DNA of 32,037 nt, taken from Vicinamibacteraceae bacterium (lineage in GTDB: Bacteria; Acidobacteriota; Vicinamibacteria; Vicinamibacterales; UBA8438). This document shows, in pieces, positions 15,454 through 24,074 of this stretch. A program made the position numbers and the translations under genes. The stretch is from NCBI GenBank assembly GCA_012271165.1, contig JAAXGX010000205.1, positions 1 to 32,037 of the forward strand. The letters are read 5' to 3'. The first letter of the stretch is position 1. Each line of letters opens with the position of its first letter. The notes beneath the pieces are model-generated. The model worked only from the letters and a program-made list of their open reading frames with translations, had not been told where the DNA came from and made no database searches.

Positions 15454-18204
15454 ATGTCGCACCGCAACGTCACATTCACGTCGCTCGTGCGCGGCGCGGC
15501 GCTGCTGGCGGCGTGGCTGCTCGTCCAGCCGGCGCCCGCGCGCGCCCAGCCCGGCGCCGGCGCGCCGGTCCCCGCCCCGCGCGCCGGCGTCGCCGTCCAG
15601 CCGTTCGCCAACCTGAGCGGTGACGCCGCCGACGCGTGGATCGGCGCCGGGATCGCGGCCTCGGTATTCGCGGACCTCAACGCCGCGGGGAGCACCGCCG
15701 ACCCGCGCTGGCTGGTGCAGGGCAGCTACCAGCGGGTGGGCGGCCGGCTCCGGATCACCGCGGAGCTCGTCGACGCAGCCTCGGCAACCGTCGTCGCGGC
15801 CGCGCGGGTGGACGGCGAGCTGTCGGCGCTCCTGGCGCTCCAGGACGCGCTGGCCGACCAGTTGGCCGACGCGCTGGACGCGGCGGAGGGGCCGCCGGCG
15901 CGCCCGCCGGCGCCCCGCGCAGCCGGCATCCCGGCGGGCACGGATCCCGCGCCGGCCGCGGGTGCCGGGACCTTCGCCGGGCTGGCGCTGAACCCGACCG
16001 CGGCCATCGACGGCCCGCCGCCGCCGGTGCCGCCCGAGGTCGTCTCGCGCGACGCCGCGGGCAACATGACCATGCGGGCCGTCCGGCTCGACGCTCCGTT
16101 GCAGCTCGACGGCCGGCTCGACGAGGAGGTGTACCTGACGGTGCCGCCAATCACGGACTTCGTTCAGCAGGAGCCCGACACCGGGGAGGTCGCGACCGAA
16201 CGGACCGAGGTCTGGGTCATGTTCGACCGCGACACCTTCTACGTCGCCGCGCGCTGCCTGGTCTCCGAGCCGGGCCGCGTCGTGGCCAACGAGATGAAGC
16301 GCGACAGCCCCGGCATGTTCGGCAACGACAGCCTCGCGGTCATCCTCGACACGTACTACGACCGGCGCAACGGCAACATCTTCATCATGAACGCGCTGGG
16401 CGCGATGGTCGACATGACGGTGACCAGCGAGCGGACGCCGAACGTCGACTGGAACACGGTCTGGGACGTGCGCACCAGCCGCTTCGAGGACGGCTGGATC
16501 GTCGAGATGGCGATCCCGTTCAAGTCGCTCCGCTACCGCCCCGGCCCGGTCCAGCTCTGGGGCATCAACATGCAGCGCCGGGCGGCCTGGAAGAACGAGC
16601 AGTCGTTCCTCACACCCATCCCCGCCGCGTTCGGCATGACCAGCATGTTCAGGGTGTCGCTGGCCGCCACGCTCACGGGCCTCGAGGTGCCCTCGTCGGG
16701 CATGCCGATCGAGATGAAGCCGTACGCGATCTCCGACGTGACGAGCGACTTCGCGGCGGCCACGCCCTTCTCGAACCAGCTCGGCGGCGACGCCGGCGTC
16801 GACCTCAAGCTCGGCGTCACCCAGGGCCTGACCGCGGACCTGACCTACAACACCGATTTCGCGCAGGTCGAGGTGGACGAGCGGCAGGTCAACCTGACCC
16901 GCTTCAGCCTGTTCTTTCCCGAGAAGCGCGAGTTCTTTCTCGAGGGCCAGGGCATCTTCGACTTCGGCGGCGGCCGGCGCCCGGACCCGAATCGCTTCTT
17001 CGTCACCGGCGAGGGGTTCGCGGTCGACGCGCCGATCCTCTTCTTCAGCCGTCGCATCGGGCTCGAGGGCGGCCAGACCGTGCCCATCCGGGGCGGCGGC
17101 CGGCTGACGGGCAAGACCGGGCCGTTCAGCATCGGGCTGCTCAACGTCCAGACGGGCAACAGCCCCGCCGGCGACGCCGCGCCGACCAACTTCACCGTCC
17201 TCCGCGTCAAGCGCGACGTGCTGCGGCGCAGCAGCATCGGCGGCATGTTCACCCGGCGCTCGCTGGCGAGCGGGGGCGACGGCCCCAACCAGGTGTACGG
17301 CGTCGACGGCGTGTTCTCCTTCCACGAGGCGCTGAACTTCAATACGTACCTCGCGCGCACCGACACCCCGGGCGTGCGCGACGACAACCTGAGCTACCGG
17401 ACGGAGCTCTACTACGAGGGCGACCGCTGGGCCTTCACCGCCGACCACCTGCGCGTCGGCGCCAACTTCAATCCCGAGATCGGCTTCGTCCGACGCTACG
17501 GCTTCCGGCGCAACTTCGGCATGTTCCGCTTCAGCCCGCGCCCGCAGGGCATCGATGCCGTGCGGAAGTTCACGTGGGAGGCCAGCGTCGACCACATCAC
17601 CGACGGCGCGGGCCGCGTCGAGACGCGGCTCCAGCGCGGGCAGTTCATCACCGAACTCGAGACCGGCGATCTGCTGTTCGCGCTGGCCACGGACAACTAC
17701 GAGTTCCTGACCGAACCGTTCCAGATCGCGCCGGACGTCACGATTCCGGTCGGCGGGTACTCGTTCCTGAACTACCGCGCGGGGTACTCGATGGCGCAGC
17801 AGCGGCCCCTCAGCGGCGGGGTCGCCGTCGACTTCGGGAGGTTCTTCGGCGGCGAGAGGACGACCCTCAGCTACTACCGGGGCCGCATCACGCTGACGCC
17901 GCAACTGACGCTCGAGCCGACGATCTCACTCAACTGGATAGACCTGCCGGAGGGCAGCTTCACGACCGAGCTGGTGTCGACGCGCGTCACCTACACCCTG
18001 ACGCCGCGGATGTTCGTGGCCGCGCTGCTCCAGTACAACTCGGCGGACAACGCCATCGGCAGCAACGTCCGCTTCCGCTGGGAGTATCAGCCGGGGAGCG
18101 AGCTGTTCGTCGTCTACACCGACGAGCGCGACACGCTGAACCCGCGTCCGTTCCTGCTGAACCGGGCGTTCGTCGTCAAGCTGACGCGGCTGTTCAGGTT
18201 CTGA
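15454..18204 (+). CDS. DUF5916 / CBM9-like outer-membrane protein with N-terminal FlgO/TolB-like domain (copy 2, tandem paralogue)
   Basis: Extremely similar to the 12531..15353 product throughout, differing mainly in the Ala/Pro-rich linker and scattered substitutions. Confidence 0.88.
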   Translation: MSHRNVTFTSLVRGAALLAAWLLVQPAPARAQPGAGAPVPAPRAGVAVQPFANLSGDAADAWIGAGIAASVFADLNAAGSTADPRWLVQGSYQRVGGRLRITAELVDAASATVVAAARVDGELSALLALQDALADQLADALDAAEGPPARPPAPRAAGIPAGTDPAPAAGAGTFAGLALNPTAAIDGPPPPVPPEVVSRDAAGNMTMRAVRLDAPLQLDGRLDEEVYLTVPPITDFVQQEPDTGEVATERTEVWVMFDRDTFYVAARCLVSEPGRVVANEMKRDSPGMFGNDSLAVILDTYYDRRNGNIFIMNALGAMVDMTVTSERTPNVDWNTVWDVRTSRFEDGWIVEMAIPFKSLRYRPGPVQLWGINMQRRAAWKNEQSFLTPIPAAFGMTSMFRVSLAATLTGLEVPSSGMPIEMKPYAISDVTSDFAAATPFSNQLGGDAGVDLKLGVTQGLTADLTYNTDFAQVEVDERQVNLTRFSLFFPEKREFFLEGQGIFDFGGGRRPDPNRFFVTGEGFAVDAPILFFSRRIGLEGGQTVPIRGGGRLTGKTGPFSIGLLNVQTGNSPAGDAAPTNFTVLRVKRDVLRRSSIGGMFTRRSLASGGDGPNQVYGVDGVFSFHEALNFNTYLARTDTPGVRDDNLSYRTELYYEGDRWAFTADHLRVGANFNPEIGFVRRYGFRRNFGMFRFSPRPQGIDAVRKFTWEASVDHITDGAGRVETRLQRGQFITELETGDLLFALATDNYEFLTEPFQIAPDVTIPVGGYSFLNYRAGYSMAQQRPLSGGVAVDFGRFFGGERTTLSYYRGRITLTPQLTLEPTISLNWIDLPEGSFTTELVSTRVTYTLTPRMFVAALLQYNSADNAIGSNVRFRWEYQPGSELFVVYTDERDTLNPRPFLLNRAFVVKLTRLFRF

Positions 18205-18221
18205 GAGGCGGGGCGGGGGGC

Positions 18222-18256
18222 GTCTGCCGCGCGCCGGGCCCGGCGGCGCGGCAGAC
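18222..18256. terminator. Strong hairpin downstream of DUF5916 copy 2
   Basis: gtctgccgcgc - gccgggcccggcg - gcgcggcagac, 11-bp perfect stem with a self-complementary inner part; between convergent genes. Confidence 0.6.
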
Positions 18257-18271
18257 GGATTGCGCCTGGTT

Positions 18272-18724
18272 CTACTTCATGGGGGAGTAGTCGGTCGCCT
18301 TCATGAAGACCGCCTCGACGTTGGCGGCCAGGCGGCCGTTCCGCTCCGACTCGGCGCGCGCCTCCATCCACTCGGGATCCGTGCGGAAGGCGTCCCAGCT
18401 CGCCTGCGCGGCGTCGCGGCTCTCGTGCTCGAGGACGTAGATCAGCGTGTCCGCGGAGAGCGGCTCGTCGGTCGGCACCCAGTAGCCGACGTTCGTCATG
18501 CCGTGCTTCTCGAACAGGCCCACGGTGTGGTTGCGGAAACGCGCCTCCAGGTCGCTCAGCTTGCCGGGCGACGCGGTGTAGGTCCGCAGCTCGAACACGT
18601 GCTCGCCGTGATCGTGCTCCTGCGCGCGCGCCTCCCCCAGCGACTCGGTGAGGTTGCCCGCGACGAAGCCGCCGGCGAAGACGAGCGCCAGCAGGACGAG
18701 ACCGAACGACTTGTTGCGCAACAT
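18272..18724 (-). CDS. NIPSNAP-family protein, signal-anchored/secreted
   Basis: VFELRTYTASPGKLSDLEARFRNHTVGLFEKHGMTNVGYWVPTDEPLSADTLIYVLEHESRDAAQASWDAFRTDPEW. Confidence 0.88.
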   Translation of the reverse strand: MLRNKSFGLVLLALVFAGGFVAGNLTESLGEARAQEHDHGEHVFELRTYTASPGKLSDLEARFRNHTVGLFEKHGMTNVGYWVPTDEPLSADTLIYVLEHESRDAAQASWDAFRTDPEWMEARAESERNGRLAANVEAVFMKATDYSPMK

Positions 18725-18873
18725 CGACCTTCCTCCTTCCGCGCCGTTCCAGGGCGCAGACTCCGATCGTATTCCGAACACGATGACCGCCGCGGCCGCC
18801 GACGAAGGCATGCATTGTAGCCGACGCGTGCAATAATGCCCCTTCCCGCGGAACGTGACGGGGGAGGTGCCGT

Positions 18874-19803
18874 ATGAGGCGGTCAGTTGCACCGAGCGTC
18901 CTGATTGCCGCCGTCGGGCTGGCGGCGGTTGCCGGCGGAGCGCGCGCGCAGGACGAGGAGCCGAAGGTCGTCCGCATCGACACCCTGAACGTGCGCGACA
19001 CCCTCTATCACCTGTCGGGCGGCGGCCGCAACGCCCTGGCGCTCATCGACGAGATCAACGGCGGCATCGTCCTGGTCGACGCGATGCCTCCCGGCTGGAG
19101 CCAGGCGGTGCTCGACGCGGTGGCCCTGGTGACCCACCTGCCGGTGACGACCATCATCAACAGCCACGCGCACGCGGGCGATGCGAGCGGGAACGCCGAG
19201 TTCGAGGACGTGACGCAGATCGTGGCGCACGAGAACACCGGCGCCCGCCTGGAGGGTTTCGCGGAACCTGACGCGCCGGGACTGCCGACCACGACGTTCG
19301 CCGAGCGGTTCTCGCTGCTCGAGGATCTGGACCGCATCGAGCTGTACTACTTCGGCCCGGCGCACACCGACGGCGACATCGTCGCCGTCTTTCCCGCCAA
19401 GGGCGTGGCGTACCTGGGCGACCTGTTCCCCGCGAAGCGGGTGCCGACCATCGACGCCGCGAGCGGCGGCAGCTACCTGGCGTACCCGGATACGCTGGCC
19501 CGCGCCGCGGCGGCGATTGAGGGGGTCGAGCGCGCGATTACGGGTCGCACGCCGCCGCCCTCGACGTACGCCGGCCGGGGCCGGCGCGACCGGCGGGAGC
19601 CGTGGACGACCTGGCAGGACTTCGTGGAGTACGCCGAGTTCACCCGCGAGTTCGTGGGGGCCGCGGAGGCGGCGTTCGAGGCCGGCCGGAGCGCCGCGGA
19701 GGCAGCCGCGTCCCTCACGCTGGCCGAGCGCTACGCCGCATACGACATGCAGCGGGCGGAGGCGGTCATCGAGGCGATCTACGCCGAGCTCGCGCCGCGT
19801 TGA
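18874..19803 (+). CDS. Secreted MBL-fold (metallo-beta-lactamase-like) hydrolase
   Basis: Signal peptide; GGIVLVDAMPPGWSQAVLDAV; TTIINSHAHAGDASGN; YYFGPAHTDGDIVAVFPAKGVAYLGDLF. Confidence 0.8.
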   Translation: MRRSVAPSVLIAAVGLAAVAGGARAQDEEPKVVRIDTLNVRDTLYHLSGGGRNALALIDEINGGIVLVDAMPPGWSQAVLDAVALVTHLPVTTIINSHAHAGDASGNAEFEDVTQIVAHENTGARLEGFAEPDAPGLPTTTFAERFSLLEDLDRIELYYFGPAHTDGDIVAVFPAKGVAYLGDLFPAKRVPTIDAASGGSYLAYPDTLARAAAAIEGVERAITGRTPPPSTYAGRGRRDRREPWTTWQDFVEYAEFTREFVGAAEAAFEAGRSAAEAAASLTLAERYAAYDMQRAEAVIEAIYAELAPR

Positions 19804-19833
19804 CCGCGCAGACACCCGAGGAGGATGACGACC

Positions 19834-21183
19834 ATGAAGCGCTTCAACCACGGGCTCCTGGCGCTGGCGCTCGGCTCGCTCGTCGCGGCCGCCCCCGGCG
19901 CCGCCCGCGCCGAGGACTGGCCCGAGTTTCGCGGGAAGGGACGCCTCGGCATCTGGCTCGAGACCGGAATTCTCCGGACGTTCCCCGCCGACGGCCTCAA
20001 GGCGCGCTGGCGGATGCCGATCAAGGCAGGCTACTCCGGGCTGGCAGTGGCCGACGGGCGCGTCTTCGCGACCGACTGGGAGCCGACCCGCGGCATGCGC
20101 GGCGTCGAGCGCGCGCTGGCGTTCGACGAGGCGACCGGCCGCACGCTGTGGACGGTCGAGTGGGACGCGGACTACGCCGGCGTCATGTGGGAGATAGGCC
20201 CCGGCGCCACGCCAACCGTCGACGAGGATCGGGTGTACATGCTCGGCCGCACCGGCGTCCTGTCCGCGCTGAGCGTCACGGACGGCACGCTGCTGTGGCG
20301 CAAGAACTACGGCGAGGACTACGACGTGAACCGGATGCAGTGGGGCTACGACTGGGGGTTCGCCAGCGCCCCGCTCGTCGACGGCGACCGGCTCATCTGC
20401 CTGGTCGGCGGCGCGCAGGACGCGCGCGTGGTCGCCTTCGACAAGCTGACCGGCGAGGAGATCTGGCGGGCGCTGCCGAGCGACGAGGATCTCGGCGTGG
20501 CGCAGCCGATCATCATCGAGGCCGGCGGCGCGCGGCAGCTCATCGTCTGGAATCCCGAGGAGGTGGCCTCGCTCGATCCGGAGACCGGCGAGATCTACTG
20601 GCGGCAGCCCTACACGGTCGGCGGCGCGATGACCGTCGCGGTGCCGGTGCAGATCGGCTCGCAACTGTTCTTCACGACGTTCTACGACGGGCCGATGATG
20701 CTGAACCTCAACCAGGACCGTCCCGACGCCACCGTCGCCTGGAAGGGCTCGAGCAACAGCGAGATCCTGACCGAGGGACTGCACGCCGTGCTCGCGACGC
20801 CGATCATCGACGGCGGCTACATCTACGGCATCTGCAGCTACGGCCAGTTGCGCTGCCTGGACGCGACTACGGGCGAGCGCATCTGGGAGACCCAGGAAGC
20901 GACCGTCGAGCGGCGGCGCTGGGTGTCCGGGTTCATGGTGCGCAACGGCAACCGCGTGTTCATCAACAACGACCGCGGCGAGCTGATCATCTCGCGGCTG
21001 AGCCCGACCGGCTACGAGGAGATCAGCCGCACCCAGCTCATCACGCCCACCTCCGCGCCGGGCAACCGCCGCGAGCTGCGCTACGTGAACTGGGTGCACC
21101 CGGCCTACGCCAACAAGCACATCTACATCCGGAACGACGAGGAGATCATCGCCTGGTCGCTGGATGCTGCCGACTACGAGTGA
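19834..21183 (+). CDS. Secreted PQQ-like beta-propeller repeat protein
   Basis: Signal peptide; AEDWPEFRGKGRLGIW; repeated blade-like segments (LDPETGEIYWRQPY, LDATTGERIWETQEA). Confidence 0.87.
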   Translation: MKRFNHGLLALALGSLVAAAPGAARAEDWPEFRGKGRLGIWLETGILRTFPADGLKARWRMPIKAGYSGLAVADGRVFATDWEPTRGMRGVERALAFDEATGRTLWTVEWDADYAGVMWEIGPGATPTVDEDRVYMLGRTGVLSALSVTDGTLLWRKNYGEDYDVNRMQWGYDWGFASAPLVDGDRLICLVGGAQDARVVAFDKLTGEEIWRALPSDEDLGVAQPIIIEAGGARQLIVWNPEEVASLDPETGEIYWRQPYTVGGAMTVAVPVQIGSQLFFTTFYDGPMMLNLNQDRPDATVAWKGSSNSEILTEGLHAVLATPIIDGGYIYGICSYGQLRCLDATTGERIWETQEATVERRRWVSGFMVRNGNRVFINNDRGELIISRLSPTGYEEISRTQLITPTSAPGNRRELRYVNWVHPAYANKHIYIRNDEEIIAWSLDAADYE

Positions 21184-21199
21184 GCCGCCAGGAGGAACC

Positions 21200-21859
21200 A
21201 TGCGGATGACGGGGAAGTGGATGGTGTTGCTGGGCGCGGCGGCCCTCGCCGCGTCGACGGCGTGCGCGTCGCGCGGCGACGTCCGCACCGCGGCCGCCGC
21301 GGCGGCCGCGCGAATCGAAACGCTGGCCGCCGCCGTCGAGGAGGCGCAGGAGCGCACGACCGAGAACGAGGAGCGGATCGACGACGTCGATCGTCAGGTG
21401 CAGCAGGTGACGCAGATGGGCCGGCAGTTGATGGAGACGGCTACCGGAGCCGCCCAGGCCGTCAACGCGCGCCTCGATCGGATCGAGCAGGCGGCCAACC
21501 GGTTGATCTACGAGGTGACGCTCAACGAGGCGCACGGCGACTTCGTGATCAACAGCGCCGACCTGCCGGAAGAAGTCCGCGCGCGCATCGACGAGCTGGT
21601 GGCCCGGATCAAGGTCGAGCACCGGAACGTGTACCTCGAGATCGAGGGCCACACGGATTCCATGGGATCGGAGCCCCACAACCTGCGTCTCGGCCTCGAG
21701 CGGGCCGAGGCGGTGAAGATGTATCTGTACGACATGCACAAGGTGCCGCTGCACAAGATGAACGTGCTCAGCTTCGGCGAGACCTGGCCGGCGGCGCCGA
21801 ACGACACGGCGGAGGGACGCGCGCAGAACCGGCGCGTCGTGATCCGGGTTCTCGGATAG
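21200..21859 (+). CDS. OmpA-family peptidoglycan-binding (lipo)protein with coiled-coil
   Basis: IETLAAAVEEAQERTTENEERIDDVDRQVQQV coiled coil; VYLEIEGHTDSMGSEPHNLRLGLERAEAVKMYL...AEGRAQNRRVVIRV OmpA C-terminal motif. Confidence 0.9.
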   Translation: MRMTGKWMVLLGAAALAASTACASRGDVRTAAAAAAARIETLAAAVEEAQERTTENEERIDDVDRQVQQVTQMGRQLMETATGAAQAVNARLDRIEQAANRLIYEVTLNEAHGDFVINSADLPEEVRARIDELVARIKVEHRNVYLEIEGHTDSMGSEPHNLRLGLERAEAVKMYLYDMHKVPLHKMNVLSFGETWPAAPNDTAEGRAQNRRVVIRVLG

Positions 21860-21866
21860 TGAGCCG

Positions 21867-23012
21867 TTACGGCTCCAGGAAGATCTCCTTCGGGACGAAG
21901 GCCGTCACCACCTGCGTCAGATCGACGGCCTCGGCGACGCGGAAGTCGACCGCGATGCTGGCGAGCGAGAACGCCTGCGAGCGCGTCAGGCCGCGCTCCT
22001 CGACGAGGAAATCGACCGTCGCCACCACCGCCTTGCGCAGCGCGCGGTCGAGGTCGAGGTCGATCCCCATCAGGATGTGGTGCGCCGCGTTCTCGGCGCG
22101 GGGGCCGTCGACGGAGCGGTCCTTGTGCAGCACGAAGCGGAAATCGCCGCCGAGCGACTGCTCGATGGCCGTGCCGCTCACCTCGCCGTCGCCCTGCGCG
22201 GAGTGCGGGTCCCCGACGTAGAAGCGCGCGCCCGGATGGAAGACCGGCAGGTAGAGCGTACTGCCGGCCGTGAGGTCCTTGACGTCGAGGTTCCCGCCGA
22301 ACGGCCCCGGCGGGCGCGACGCCTGCACGCCGGCGAGCGTCACGCCCGGCTGCCCGACGGTCGGGCTCTCCGGCGCCACGGCCATGATGCCCATGAACGG
22401 CGCGAGCGGCACCTGGACCGTGTCCGAGAAGAAGGCCACCTCCCGGCCGCCGGCCTCCCCGGTCCGAATGAAGTGCCGCACGGCCGGCATGCCGGGGAAC
22501 GGCTCGTCGTCGGGCGCGGTGCCGGGATAGCCCGGGCCGAGGACGCCGGTCGCGGGGCCCGTGCTGTTGATGCCGTAGGGCACCCGCGTGCGCAGCGCCA
22601 GGACCTGCACCTCAAGCACGTCGCCCGGCTCGGCGCCCTCGATGTAGATCGGCCCGGTGATCACGTGCCCGCTGCGTCCCTCGCGGGGCCGCTCCGACCG
22701 GGTCCCCCAGAAATCGAGGACGTCCTGCAGGACGTCCTCGGGCGCCACGCCGAACTGGCCGAGATAGCGCTCCGGATCCGCGGCCTGCGTGGTCCCGGCG
22801 TGGCTGAGCGTGTCGATGCGGACCGTCTCGCCCGACCGGACGGTCAGCACGGGCGCGCGATCGATCGGGAACCAGCCCCAGACGACGTTCTCCGGCGTCG
22901 ACCGCACGACGTGCTGCGGCGCGGCCTCCTGGGCGCCGAGCGGCCCCGCAGCAACAGACGCAAGCGCGGCGGCCAGGAAGGTGACGAACGGGAGGCGCAA
23001 CCGCGGATGCAT
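21867..23012 (-). CDS. Acetamidase/formamidase family protein, secreted
   Basis: Signal peptide; ENVVWGWFPIDRAPVLTVRSGETVRIDTLSHAG; GHVITGPIYIEGAEPGDVLEVQVL; VGDPHSAQGDGEVSGTAIE. Confidence 0.92.
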   Translation of the reverse strand: MHPRLRLPFVTFLAAALASVAAGPLGAQEAAPQHVVRSTPENVVWGWFPIDRAPVLTVRSGETVRIDTLSHAGTTQAADPERYLGQFGVAPEDVLQDVLDFWGTRSERPREGRSGHVITGPIYIEGAEPGDVLEVQVLALRTRVPYGINSTGPATGVLGPGYPGTAPDDEPFPGMPAVRHFIRTGEAGGREVAFFSDTVQVPLAPFMGIMAVAPESPTVGQPGVTLAGVQASRPPGPFGGNLDVKDLTAGSTLYLPVFHPGARFYVGDPHSAQGDGEVSGTAIEQSLGGDFRFVLHKDRSVDGPRAENAAHHILMGIDLDLDRALRKAVVATVDFLVEERGLTRSQAFSLASIAVDFRVAEAVDLTQVVTAFVPKEIFLEP

Positions 23013-23037
23013 CACCCTCCGGCCGGACGTCGCGCCG

Positions 23038-23970
23038 TCACGGATTGACGACGAAGGTCACGTCCTCGGCCGCCAGGAGCCCCCCGTCATGGGCGAGGGA
23101 GCGCAGGACGTAGGTGCCCGGCTCGCTGAAGGTCGCCTGCACGGCCCATTTGCCATCCGGCGGCGCCGGGGGCGTCTTCCAGCCGGGCGAATAGGGCGAG
23201 TCGGCGTTGTTTCTGGTGTCCTCCCATGCCTTGAACTGCGGCGGATCGAAGACGACCTCCCCCGCGCCCCGGTAGACGAACCAGGACAGCCGGAGACCGC
23301 TCGCGGCGTTCGGCGTCACGTTGACCGGCCTCCGCGCCGGGTTGAAGCGCCGCATGGGCCTCGGCTCGGGGAGCCCGTCATCCGTGGCATGCGCCACCAG
23401 ATCGACCGGCTGTCCCACCTTGACGGTGCGGGTCAGCCTGCCGTCGACCGTGAGCTCCGGCGGCTGGTTCTTGTAGATCTCGCCGGAGACCCCCCCGCCG
23501 CTGTTCGCCATGATCACGCTGTTGTCGATGTAGTAGTCGGGGTGGAGCGTGGCGTATGCCCGCTTCGTCTCGCCGTTGGGACTCGTCAGGGTCCACACGA
23601 CCTCGCTGTCGCCGAAATCCGCCGGGACGCGGATCCTGAAGAGGAACCGATTGCGTCTCGGGAGAAAGTGGGTCGGCTGCCCCTGGTCCGGCGCGCCGGG
23701 CTCGAGGCGATTGTCGGGACCCGGTGGGATGTCGATCTCCTCTTCCCAGTTTCGGTTGAAGTAGCCGAAGACCAGGTTGAAGGACCCGTCGGGATTCGGC
23801 TCCCAGCCCTCGTACGCGGGCACGACCTCCTGGCCGGTCGCGAACGATTCCCGCATCTTCCGCGGGCCCTGGGCGCCGCTCTCCAGAACGGCCCCGACGA
23901 CAAACGCCAACGCCACGAGCAAAGCGCAGCCCAGCCTCCACATCTGCCGCCGAGTGCGCGGTTCGTTCAT
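23038..23970 (-). CDS. Secreted protein of unknown function
   Basis: Signal peptide from an in-frame ATG at 23970; conserved-looking VFGYFNRNWEEEIDIPPGPDNRLEPGAPDQGQPTHFLPRRNRFLFRIRVPADFGD and Ig-like C-terminal region. Confidence 0.75.
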   Translation of the reverse strand: MNEPRTRRQMWRLGCALLVALAFVVGAVLESGAQGPRKMRESFATGQEVVPAYEGWEPNPDGSFNLVFGYFNRNWEEEIDIPPGPDNRLEPGAPDQGQPTHFLPRRNRFLFRIRVPADFGDSEVVWTLTSPNGETKRAYATLHPDYYIDNSVIMANSGGGVSGEIYKNQPPELTVDGRLTRTVKVGQPVDLVAHATDDGLPEPRPMRRFNPARRPVNVTPNAASGLRLSWFVYRGAGEVVFDPPQFKAWEDTRNNADSPYSPGWKTPPAPPDGKWAVQATFSEPGTYVLRSLAHDGGLLAAEDVTFVVNP

Positions 23971-24074
23971 AGCCGACCCTCCCTGGTGGACGAGAGCACG
24001 GACCGACGCGGTCGGGCCGCATGCGCCGCCCGACCGCGCTTTCTCATCTTCGCGGCCGCGTACCACGCGCCGCG

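Larger units (their letters stand above)
12527..18345 (+). repeat. Tandem duplication of ~2.9 kb units (12527..15446 and 15450..18345)
   Basis: Two long near-identical coding units. Homology begins at the start codon (ctcatgtcgcaccgcaacgtcacattcacgtc) and ends inside the NIPSNAP gene (gccgttccgct). Confidence 0.8.

Noticed and set aside
15343-17904. 853-aa minus-strand ORF opposite DUF5916 copy 2 (and similar long antisense ORFs such as 13863..15053)
   Set aside because: Arg/Val/Glu/Ala-rich mirror translation of a clear plus-strand gene; typical antisense shadow in high-GC DNA, duplicated because the genes are duplicated.
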